Position numbers and translations under genes: made by a program
Shown here: positions 1-7,107 of the stretch, piece by piece
Position numbering within the stretch: the first letter of the stretch is position 1
How the letters are laid out: the number at the start of each line of letters is the position of its first letter
Assembly (NCBI RefSeq): GCF_026262505.1
Contig: NC_067206.1
Location: forward strand, 35,107,896-35,171,895
Direction of reading: 5' to 3'
From: Trichomonas vaginalis G3
Lineage: Eukaryota; Parabasalia; Trichomonadida; Trichomonadidae
DNA: 64,000 bases
Notes under the pieces: model-generated
What the model was told of the DNA's origin: nothing
The model's database searches: none
What the model saw: the letters and a program-made list of their open reading frames with translations, nothing else

Positions 1-311
1 ACGATAACATCTTTATCCGAAAGTTTTGATAAAATATCTTTTCTAACTGTTTCTTTAAGTTCATCATTGTACGATTTATTGATATCAACATCTATAATCG
101 TTAAATTTGAAATTTTATTTACTAATAAAGCCATACCAGTTTTCCTTCCTCTTCCTCCATCATGTTTGAGGTAGTTATGTAAATCAATCTTGTTTTCACC
201 AATTCTTTCGTTGAGGGTTTTAGTTTCTGCCACAACTAATTCCTTAGCTAATGAATCAATAACTTTTTCATCAGAAACGATATAGTTGCTGTTGTTGTTT
301 GTTGCTGTCAT
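1..311 (-). CDS. Primase-polymerase-like protein, N-terminal part (cut by window edge)
   Basis: The ATG is at 309-311 and the reading frame stays open to the left edge, so only about 103 N-terminal residues are seen. A glycine/basic stretch (HDGGRGRKTG) is followed by a hydrophobic strand and the motif NLTIIDVDIN. This order resembles the archaeo-eukaryotic primase/prim-pol family, where a nucleotide-binding glycine region precedes a hhDhD metal-binding motif; such domains start the primase-helicases of large DNA viruses. The gene belongs to Mav-2 and lies downstream of its integrase on the same strand. Neither Mav-1 nor the visible part of Mav-3 has it in that position. The family call is inference from a short motif; the helicase half, if present, lies outside the window. 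Confidence 0.45.
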   Translation of the reverse strand, partial: MTATNNNSNYIVSDEKVIDSLAKELVVAETKTLNERIGENKIDLHNYLKHDGGRGRKTGMALLVNKISNLTIIDVDINKSYNDELKETVRKDILSKLSDKDVI

Positions 312-631
312 TTATATAGGAATAAAAAAATAAAAATAATTTTAAAACTAACTTTATTTTTGGACTGCATCAAATTTCCAGTGATGTTGTCAAAATGTCA
401 TGTTGTCATCATTTTTAAAAGAAGTTAATTAACCTGGTGACATGGTGACGTGGTGACACTGAAAACATTTACGAAAATTCAAGAGGTGAGAAAACAGGTG
501 AGAAAACGGGTGACATCTCACCTCTTCACCTATAATATATTTTTGGTGTAAATTTATGACAAAAATAAATGGTACCATTAATAATACATGACTGTTCTTA
601 TTCATGTCTGATTTACATCCAACGAAAAAGT
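312..631. promoter_or_regulatory. Mav-2 intergenic region with shared regulatory modules
   Basis: This is the gap between the integrase stop and the primase-like start. It holds a block at about 372-456 with the palindrome GTTAATTAAC and repeated GGTGAC boxes. The same block occurs inverted at about 11,598-11,682 in Mav-1. It also holds the GGTGA/TCACC dyad module at 483-530, followed by an AT-rich TATAATATATTTTTGG tail that recurs after most copies of the module. Regulatory role is inferred from position and repetition. Confidence 0.5.
483..530. repeat. GGTGA/TCACC dyad module (copy 1)
   Basis: Three GGTGA boxes about 10 bp apart are followed by TCACC boxes on the same strand, giving a potential stem. 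The sequence is nearly the same as modules at 3,081, 13,507, 14,583, 14,676, 23,290, 25,219, 51,651, 60,211, 61,054 and in the 62.2-63.1 kb array. It lies between the integrase and primase-like genes of Mav-2. Confidence 0.7.
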
Positions 632-1717
632 TTAGAAGAATTTTCTTATTCTTTCTGGCATGTTTTTATCTTTCCAGTACTCCCGCTCTAATGGTCCCAG
701 ATGAGTTGGTTTAGATTCTCTCAAGTTCTTAGATGGTATAACATCTTCAACGCCTCCTTCATATCTTACTTTATAAGTGTCATCGTTTATGTTGTAGTCA
801 AGTATTTCAATAACCACTCCTCGCTTTGCTTCGTCAATGGTTTCAGCAAGTTTGCCATTACTACTTTCGACTAATTTATGACGAGGGTAAAATGCTATGG
901 AGTCGTCAGCAGCTTTTATAAGATATCCATTACCTTGCGTAGAGTCTACGATATAATAATTTCGACTTAACCTTAAACGTTTCTTTGTCAACGGTTTGTC
1001 GTCAAGAACTACACGAACTTTTGTACCAGGAATGAGGGTAAATTGTGTTGAATTTCTGATATTTTGTGTTTGACTTCGTTTCTTTTGTATATACTTTTCT
1101 TCTTGTTGTTGTGTCATTGAATTTGGTGTATGTCCTGTTGTAGAATGTGTTGAGGAATTGTAAACTTCGATGAAATGTTTCATTGTTTCTTCGGTAAAGT
1201 CTCGCTCTTGATTTAAATCTCTGAGCGTTCTTATGAAGCGATTAATGATACCTAAAATATTATGGTTATGGTCTTCAGTAGTGTAGTGAGTTATGTTATG
1301 CTTAATGAGAAATTCTGTGATTTCGTTGCTGAGGTATGCACTGTCTTGGTCTGATGTTAAAGTACTTGGGTTATGTTCTGCTACAAACTTTTGTAAAACT
1401 CTTAACACTTCATGAGTTCCTTTATTTCTCATTATATACGCAAAAGCTTTGCGAGTGTTAACATTAATGAAGATGAGGAATGGTTTATGTCCTCCTTTTC
1501 TGCTTTGAATGAGAGTGTCAAATTGGTATGCGTCAGGAGTGTTGGAGTAAATTGGTAAAAAGTAGTCGTAAGGGTTTATTTTTGTTTGATGTACAACATT
1601 TTTGTCAAAGAACCTTTTCACTTCAGCTCTGTTAGTAAATCCCCGACTCTTTGCAGCTTCATTGAATTTCTTAAAAGACCTCCATGGATGTTGTTCGAAT
1701 ACTTCTTTCAAGCTCAT
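632..1717 (-). CDS. Maverick/Polinton integrase (Mav-2 copy)
   Basis: A complete 361-residue ORF with ATG start. It has an integrase-core (rve) region with YQFDTL (D67) and LTSDQDSAY (D123). The position 36 residues after D123, where the catalytic Glu normally sits (ER.NRTL), reads IINRFIRTL, so Asn159 replaces Glu. The C-terminal third (about 285-330) resembles a chromo/Tudor-like barrel. It would join element ends to new target DNA. Near-identical full-length copies lie at 14,763-15,848 and 59,035-60,120; all three are intact although neighbouring genes are decayed. It is followed by the primase-like gene and preceded, 19 bp upstream of its ATG, by the fibre gene stop. An N-terminal HHCC zinc motif is not seen. 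Confidence 0.93.
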   Translation of the reverse strand: MSLKEVFEQHPWRSFKKFNEAAKSRGFTNRAEVKRFFDKNVVHQTKINPYDYFLPIYSNTPDAYQFDTLIQSRKGGHKPFLIFINVNTRKAFAYIMRNKGTHEVLRVLQKFVAEHNPSTLTSDQDSAYLSNEITEFLIKHNITHYTTEDHNHNILGIINRFIRTLRDLNQERDFTEETMKHFIEVYNSSTHSTTGHTPNSMTQQQEEKYIQKKRSQTQNIRNSTQFTLIPGTKVRVVLDDKPLTKKRLRLSRNYYIVDSTQGNGYLIKAADDSIAFYPRHKLVESSNGKLAETIDEAKRGVVIEILDYNINDDTYKVRYEGGVEDVIPSKNLRESKPTHLGPLEREYWKDKNMPERIRKFF

Positions 1718-1736
1718 TTATGTAAAGTTAAAGATT

Positions 1737-2468
1737 TTAACCAACTCGTATCCAAGCGTGCATTGTTATATAAGGAGGCATATAATCTTTTCCATTACCT
1801 GCTGGGTCTGTAATACCAGCTACAACATGTGTATGATTTCCTGCAGTTCCACAGAAAATACCTGTGCTAACATCTACTGGGTCAGTTGAAATATCATATC
1901 TATGCATTCCCTGTCTATCCGAACCCGCTGCAAGATTTGTATAACCTCTTTTTGTTATTGAATGTGAATGGTTTCCTTCCACAGATGTTCTTCCACTGAA
2001 CCTATGCATATGTGAAGGAAGGTTTTCAATACCTATTTTCTTTGAACCTCCCATCTTCATTGACTGCGTATTAGTGTAGAATGGAAAACTGTCAACTATT
2101 TCATACCATCTACCACCAAATAAAGTGTTTGGATTTATTGGATTCATAGACGTATAAACAGCTCCTATAGGATATATTAAATCATATATGCTCATAACTC
2201 TATAAACATATTCTAAAGAACTTATGTCATTAAATACCATTTGGAATGTATCTCCCGGATGAAATGTTGCATTTGTTCCACTTTTATAATGTAATGTTAG
2301 TTCAATAGAATTATCCAAGAAAAATTCAAAAGTATCTGGTTGAAGACCTCTAACAAATTCAAATGGAGTTGCTGGTTCACCATTTATAATTTCTGTTGTA
2401 AATGTCATTGTATCTGGTTTCGAAAATTTCTTTGTTAGTTCTGTATCCACATAAGTTTTGTCTGCTTT
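1737..2468 (-). pseudogene. Mav-2 phage-like fibre gene, C-terminal part (split by Mav-1 insertion)
   Basis: This is the downstream half of the outer element's fibre gene. It carries a KADKT heptad-like piece followed by a domain like the C-terminus of phage tail-collar/Gp10-type proteins: YPIGAVYTSMNPINP, LFGGRWY, spaced H.H pairs and the ending YMPPYITMHAWIRVG. Such domains trimerise and bind receptors at fibre tips. The reading frame continues past 2,468 for 23 codons, but those codons are the inverted repeat of Mav-1, not fibre sequence. The N-terminal half is at 23,957-25,018. GCTTT at 2,464-2,468 is repeated at 23,952-23,956 as the target-site duplication. The C-terminal region differs clearly from the Mav-1 and Mav-3 fibre tips. 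Confidence 0.85.
2464..2468. repeat. Target-site duplication of Mav-1, left copy (GCTTT)
   Basis: GCTTT here and at 23,952-23,956 flanks the inverted termini AGTTAGTATGG and CCATACTAACT. The uninterrupted fibre gene of Mav-1 reads through this site once (GTCAGCTTTCTTATC, near 16,350). If the last T of the right terminus is counted, the duplication is TGCTTT, 6 bp. Known Mavericks make 5-6 bp duplications. Confidence 0.85.
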
Positions 2469-2696
2469 AGTTAGTATGGTTATGTTGGGTATGGTGGCAC
2501 TGCGTTCCTCCTTACCCAATACTTGTGAATTTGACACTTTACGAAACCGGTAACGTAAATTTTACAACACAAACGACAACACTAACTTAACCTTAAATAT
2601 TTACAAAACCGCCACCCACTTCACTTCACTAACGAACTCACTAATGTAAAAATAAACGTTCTCACTATCGTTCTCACTACGACTTCACTAATGTTC

Positions 2697-2978
2697 TCAT
2701 AAATTTTCCTCAATATCTTCATCATCAGTGTTAACCCTATTGTAGTCATACTTGAAGCCATAAACTTTCTCTAACTTCTTAACGTACAATTTACATAACT
2801 TACCTTCGTCATCGTATGGTTTAATGATATAACTATTTCTATCTTTATACCAGTCAATGAAAAGTCAACTGGTCTCGGATGTATTTGAAAGAACATGTTA
2901 TGCTCAGGAAGGAAGAATAAATGTTTAAATGTATGTTTGTTATATGTGAATTCGAATGAGTTGCTTTTGTTCTGTCAT
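2697..2978 (-). pseudogene. TIR-encoded small protein, decayed copy
   Basis: This is the inverted counterpart of the intact 94-residue gene at 23,438-23,722. The start ATG (2,976-2,978) and the stop (2,697-2,699) are kept. A 2-bp deletion near 2,948 and a 1-bp deletion near 2,857 break the frame. The function is unknown; see the intact copy. Two TIR copies evolving apart show that the ends are no longer being homogenised. Confidence 0.8.
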
Positions 2979-3080
2979 TTACATCCAAATAAAAATTTTC
3001 AGTAAAAATAAAAAATAAACTTAAAATTAATGATATCACCACCCTCACACGTATGAAAACATAGCACAAAAAATAAATTT

Positions 3081-3125
3081 AGGTGAAGTGGTGAATTCAC
3101 CTTTTTTTCACCTCTTTTTTCACCC
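3081..3125. repeat. GGTGA/TCACC dyad module (copy 2)
   Basis: AGGTGAAGTGGTGA and three TCACC boxes lie inside the left TIR, between the small TIR gene and the 81-residue gene. See 483-530. Confidence 0.65.
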
Positions 3126-3139
3126 TTGAATTCATTGCT

Positions 3140-3376
3140 TTATAACTCTCTTCCTTTCTCCAACTCTTCTAACTTCTTCTTAAGTTCAGCAATGTTGTCC
3201 TCATGAAGTTTAATCTTCCTTAATATACCTTCTCTATCTAATGGTTGCTTTATCTTTCTAAACTGAACTCTACCATCCTTCATAGTATGAACGTAAAAAC
3301 CTTCTGGAACCGCTCCTGATTTAATGTATTCTACCAAAAACTTTTGTTTCATTGCTTCAGTGACTTTAGTCGTCAT
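3140..3376 (-). CDS. Small Maverick protein with C-terminal coiled coil
   Basis: 78 residues from the ATG at 3,374-3,376; an upstream TTG extends the frame by three codons but is unlikely to start a eukaryotic gene. The N-terminal half has the pattern FYVHTMKDGRVQFRKIKQPL. This resembles FYYVSQSKDGKIYVRKRKVPL in the neighbouring gene at 5,495-5,928, so the two are paralogous small modules. The C-terminal half is a charged coiled coil (about residues 50-76). Its last codons fall in the TIR. It is the first gene inside the left end and reads outward. Function unknown; a virion or DNA-associated protein is possible. Confidence 0.6.
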   Translation of the reverse strand: MTTKVTEAMKQKFLVEYIKSGAVPEGFYVHTMKDGRVQFRKIKQPLDREGILRKIKLHEDNIAELKKKLEELEKGREL

Positions 3377-3424
3377 TTCAATCAAATAAAAATTTTAATA
3401 TTAAATAAAAATAACGTTATTTTT

Positions 3425-3863
3425 TCAGTAAGGAAACGCAGGAGTTTTACGATTTATTTGAGGAGTAGGTTCTGGTTTAAATGTTGGAGTCGGTTTAGGA
3501 GTTGACTTTTGAACAGGAGTTTGTACTTCCATAGGTTCAGGAGTCATTGAAGGTTTGCTTGTGAAGGCGTTGGAGTTTGTTTAACTTCAGCTACTTCAGT
3601 ATTATTTACAACATTTGCTTTATTTCTTTTCAACATCATAACTGCTCCTGCTGTAGCTAGCAAACCTAGTGGGAGACCATATTTATATAAGGACTTGACC
3701 AAATGCTATTTTTGACAGGAGCTGGTGGAACACCTAACCTTGGTGAGACTGCTCTTTGCCATTGTGCAGCTCGTAAGAAATATTCAATAGGTGCTCCATA
3801 ATCGTTTGGTAAAGTTTGTTTCATAGATGGTGAAGGTTCACGAGAGCTTGATGAAGAACTCAT
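3425..3863 (-). pseudogene. Small membrane/proline-rich Maverick protein, frameshifted
   Basis: It starts MSSSSSSREPSPSMKQ (ATG at 3,861-3,863). About 55 residues on, the frame is lost near 3,695. In another frame comes a hydrophobic segment (LPLGLLATAGAVMML) then KRNK, which looks like one transmembrane helix with a basic anchor. A second shift near 3,555 leads to a proline/threonine-rich tail (STPKPTPTFKPEPTP) with a stop at 3,425-3,427. The intact product would have been about 145 residues. It sits directly downstream of the capsid gene on the same strand, so a minor capsid or membrane-associated role is possible. No family is recognised. Confidence 0.6.
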
Positions 3864-3886
3864 TTATAAGCTTTAAAAATAAACGT

Positions 3887-5467
3887 TCATCCTTTATTCC
3901 TCACTGTCGTCCGTGCTAAGTTATAGTCATCTAATCTTATTATTGGGATGCCATTAGCACGCACCTGAATGGCAAAGCAACAATCCCTCATAAATCCAAT
4001 AAGTGGCTTTGGTACATTTTCAGTTGCTAGTTCAATAGGTCCTTTAACAGACAATTTGTATGTTATTGGAGCAGTAGATGTTTGACCTTGCTGGAAGCAA
4101 AAGTCCACTTCTGTTGGAAAACCACATAAGAAATGTGTGTTGTCATAGCTATCCCATTTATGTTCCACACTACCATCATCCACCAATGACCTCATAACAT
4201 CTTCATTAAATCCTATCATATCATTGTTTGTATTGCAAGCGTTCGCAACCATTTCATAAAATACAGGTCCATATGATTTTTCAGGTTCTGCAGGCATATT
4301 TCCATAAGCTCCCATGGAAAGCTGAAGATATTTAAACTTAGGGTTCTCAAAATTAACATAATAGTTGTCTTTCTTTCTAAATAGTGCCCAAATACTTTTA
4401 ACATTAATAGGCGTATAAGCTGCTGTAAATGTTGCACTTGAACTATCTGTATTCTTTGAGAATGAACCGTCCATAGGAATCCAATCCATAACTTTAACAG
4501 GAAAACATAAAGCCTCGTTTGTATAATGTTCTACAAGTTCTGTATAAATGTTAGGGTCTAAAGAGAATGACTTTGGATGAATGAAACATTCATTAAAATC
4601 CATCTTTGTTCGAAATAGTTGCTGGGTTACAGTTGTAATAGTAACTGTTCCACTAGCTTCTACTGCCTTCGTTATCATAGTGAATGGTTCATTCCATGGA
4701 ACAAATTTATTTGTCGGTGGATTTGAATCTGAAGCAAATGCAACTTTAAGAGTTGGATTGAAAGCAATGATATCATTTACAGATATAGATGTGCATTGTA
4801 AGGCGTCGCTACTGAACTTTACTTTAAGCTGAATGTTTCCTGCAAAAGCTGGAATAAATCGAATAGCTTCTAATGGAAGGAATCTTCTAACAGGAATTCT
4901 TAAACGAAGCTTAAAATCAAATGATTTTCCTGCTGTAATTGGACCACTAACAATTTGTCCTGTTCTGCATGTTCCCGAATGACTCCATACATCTTCATGT
5001 CGAGTCTTTGAGAAAACATCTACTTTCTTTATTTGTTCGGTAGTTTGTGAGTTTGAAGTTATATATGCTTCTTCTCTTGCGTTGTCTTGAGAATATACGA
5101 TACGACCATTTGCAAGGATTTGATATCCAGCAACTGCATAGAAAGCGTCATCGAAACCAATCCAAAATCCTGGTGGGTTTGTTTTATTGGAACCTGAACC
5201 AATTTCTTTATCTACAATAAATTGACCTTCCATTTTATACGTAATGAATGTATTGTAAAGGTCCAACATATTTTCACCAGGAGGTGAGAGATTGAATGTT
5301 ACCCATGTGTTATCTTTAGCAGTTCCAGGTTGTGATGGAATCTTTGCGTCAGAATATTTTCTATTAGTGTCACCAATTTGAACTGCATTGTCTATGATAT
5401 CGAAATATGAGCGAATCTGATGAATATGCTCTGCTGGAGTAAATTCGTTTAGCTGTTCGTTCTGCAT
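3887..5467 (-). CDS. Major capsid protein, double jelly-roll type (probable)
   Basis: 526 residues, intact, ATG at 5,465-5,467. Length and beta-rich composition fit Polinton major capsid proteins (usually 450-650 residues). The early part contains WVTFNLSPPGENMLDLYNTF and a long stretch of alternating hydrophobics. A second similar half starts near residue 270 (PFTMITKAVEA). It ends with a conserved-looking FAIQVRANGIPIIRLDDYN segment. Such proteins form trimeric pseudo-hexamers of an icosahedral shell. It stands with the minor capsid candidates at 6,251, 18,731 and 21,659. I assign it by size, position and fold-like pattern rather than by a diagnostic motif; a structure prediction would decide. 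Confidence 0.6.
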   Translation of the reverse strand: MQNEQLNEFTPAEHIHQIRSYFDIIDNAVQIGDTNRKYSDAKIPSQPGTAKDNTWVTFNLSPPGENMLDLYNTFITYKMEGQFIVDKEIGSGSNKTNPPGFWIGFDDAFYAVAGYQILANGRIVYSQDNAREEAYITSNSQTTEQIKKVDVFSKTRHEDVWSHSGTCRTGQIVSGPITAGKSFDFKLRLRIPVRRFLPLEAIRFIPAFAGNIQLKVKFSSDALQCTSISVNDIIAFNPTLKVAFASDSNPPTNKFVPWNEPFTMITKAVEASGTVTITTVTQQLFRTKMDFNECFIHPKSFSLDPNIYTELVEHYTNEALCFPVKVMDWIPMDGSFSKNTDSSSATFTAAYTPINVKSIWALFRKKDNYYVNFENPKFKYLQLSMGAYGNMPAEPEKSYGPVFYEMVANACNTNNDMIGFNEDVMRSLVDDGSVEHKWDSYDNTHFLCGFPTEVDFCFQQGQTSTAPITYKLSVKGPIELATENVPKPLIGFMRDCCFAIQVRANGIPIIRLDDYNLARTTVRNKG

Positions 5468-5494
5468 GTATTTACTTCAGATAAAAATATCTAT

Positions 5495-5928
5495 TTACTT
5501 CATTATTCTCACTCTTCTTCTTGGCATTCGTGGTGGAAGTTGTTTCTTGACATTTTCAATGAACTGTACATTCTCTTTTGTCTCAACTTCTTTCACTGGC
5601 GGGTCAGGGTTCTTTGACTCGGTTTGTTTTTCAATGAAATTCACGAACTTTGCAATAAGCTCTTGGTTCGTTATTGAAAGTACATCTGGCTTCTTTTCTT
5701 CTTGTTCTATTGACTTTTCAGTTTGAATAGAAGGTTTTATATGGGCTTCGTGGACTTCACCTTGCCATGCACCTTAATGTTGTCGCTCTCTGCATTCGCT
5801 AATGGAACCTTTCTTTTTCTTACGTATATTTTACCATCTTTACTCTGACTTACATAATAGAAAGGATGTTGTATTCCTCTGGCGTCATTTAATATAATAG
5901 ACTCTCGCTCTGATTTTGACAAGCTCAT
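5495..5928 (-). pseudogene. Small basic Maverick protein, frameshifted near the middle
   Basis: It starts MSLSKSERESII (ATG at 5,926-5,928) and contains a KDGKIYVRKRKVPL segment similar to the 81-residue gene at 3,140. The frame stops at 5,737. A one-base shift near 5,742 opens a second stretch rich in Glu/Lys that ends PPRMPRRRVRIMK with a stop at 5,495-5,497. Read together this is about 144 residues: a small globular N-terminus, an acidic linker and a basic tail. It lies between the capsid gene and the divergent Lys/Glu-rich gene. An internucleoid or scaffold role is speculation. Confidence 0.55.
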
Positions 5929-5971
5929 TTTACATCGGTTAAAGTTTTAATTTTGTTTTTTCTGCAGTCAA

Positions 5972-6226
5972 ATGACTCAGACAAGCCCTACGGACAAGAC
6001 CCAAGGGGTCATAGATGTTGAAGCATTGAAGAAAGAAATTCGCGAGCAAATTTTATCCGAACTGAAGGAACAAAAACAAGAACAAAAGCCAGAGAGACCA
6101 AAGAGAAAACTTAGTGAAAAACAACTTGCTGCATTAGCTGCTGGAAGACAAAAGAACCCACGTTTGCTGGCGAAGAAAGCTAGAGAAGAACAAAAAGCAA
6201 AGGAAGCTGAAGCAAAGAAAGAGTAA
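5972..6226 (+). CDS. Lys/Glu-rich coiled-coil small protein
   Basis: 84 residues, ATG start. It is dominated by Lys, Glu, Gln and Ala, with a predicted helix from about residue 14 to the end (VEALKKEIREQILSELKEQK). The central RPKRKLSEKQLAALAAGRQK looks like a basic helix suited to nucleic acid or coat binding. It diverges from the gene at 5,495-5,928 (43 bp between starts) and is followed after 24 bp by the minor capsid candidate, so it may be co-transcribed with it. A short hairpin GACCC-AAG-GGGTC lies at 5,998-6,010 in the coding sequence. Function unknown. Confidence 0.6.
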   Translation: MTQTSPTDKTQGVIDVEALKKEIREQILSELKEQKQEQKPERPKRKLSEKQLAALAAGRQKNPRLLAKKAREEQKAKEAEAKKE

Positions 6227-6250
6227 ATGGTTTATTTTTATCCGAACTAA

Positions 6251-7107
6251 ATGTATAGACAAATACCTTTATCTGTTGTGTTCAGTAGTGAAAACCCTGA
6301 CGTCAAAATAAAGGGGAACAGAGTAACGTTTAAGTTTCCAACAGACTGGATTGTGAACATAAATGAAGAGAAGTACATTGGCATAACATCTATGTATATA
6401 ACACGTGCTTTCAGAAAGGTTGACTTTATACTTCAAGTCGAGATAGAAAATGACGAACAGTCTTTAAGCGCCCAAAACATTCACATATACAAATACTTTA
6501 AAGACGATACAACATTGTTGCAATGTATGATTTCATTTAATGAGATGTTCGAGAAAAAGTTCAACATTGAAGTACAAACTTTACAGCCTTTACGTGAGTT
6601 TCTTGCACAACTGAAAGAAGAAGGTAGTCAGCCACAACTTATAGACTTTCATTATGAATTTAATGAAAATGAAGATGGAACTCATGACTGTCAATTCATT
6701 GTATTCTCACCATTCAATGAAGTCGCTAAAGAGAAAAAAATCCATTACGTATAAGATTTCAAATCTCCGAACCAAGTGATGATTTTAAGAATGTTTTCAA
6801 TTATGATGCAATGCTTCCGAGGAAAAATGAATTTTCAAAGATTGTAACACCTGGCATTTGGGATAGAAAGCAAGCTATATTATATTCAAACTTAAGTAAG
6901 GGAGTTGAAAATGAGTTCATTGGTCATACAAGAACTTCACCACTTCCTAACCCTAAATACTATAAATTAACTGGCTTCAATCGTGAGTTTTGGATAGACA
7001 TGTTCTCCACTCATGACCATAAATGTCCAGTGTTCTTACCTCCAGACCATAAGGACTGTCTCTACATTGAAGCACAACTCTTAAACTCTACCATCGCAGT
7101 ATTGTAA
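6251..7107 (+). pseudogene. Minor capsid-like protein, frameshift in an A7 run
   Basis: The first frame gives 167 residues from MYRQIPLSVV to a stop at 6,754. Shifting by -1 in the A7 run at about 6,735 continues the same protein (RIRFQISEPSDDF...) to 7,107, about 285 residues in all. It aligns in layout with the capsid-like protein at 52,446-53,327. The shared pattern is F.FPTDWI...EEKYIGI versus Y.YPRHWV...GEKAIEI near the start, and GIWDRKQAI versus GIWSRENIV near the end. That makes it a divergent paralogue, probably a jelly-roll minor capsid or penton protein. The A7 run could mark a simple indel or a slippery site; no second copy is visible here to decide. Confidence 0.6.

Larger units (their letters stand above)
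2469..3154. repeat. Mav-1 left terminal inverted repeat (~686 bp)
   Basis: It matches the reverse complement of about 23,266-23,951, with small indels. It contains a decayed copy of the 94-residue TIR gene, a GGTGA module, and a run of ACTAACG/TCACTA short repeats at about 2,620-2,700. The stop codon of the 81-residue gene lies in its inner end. Confidence 0.85.
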
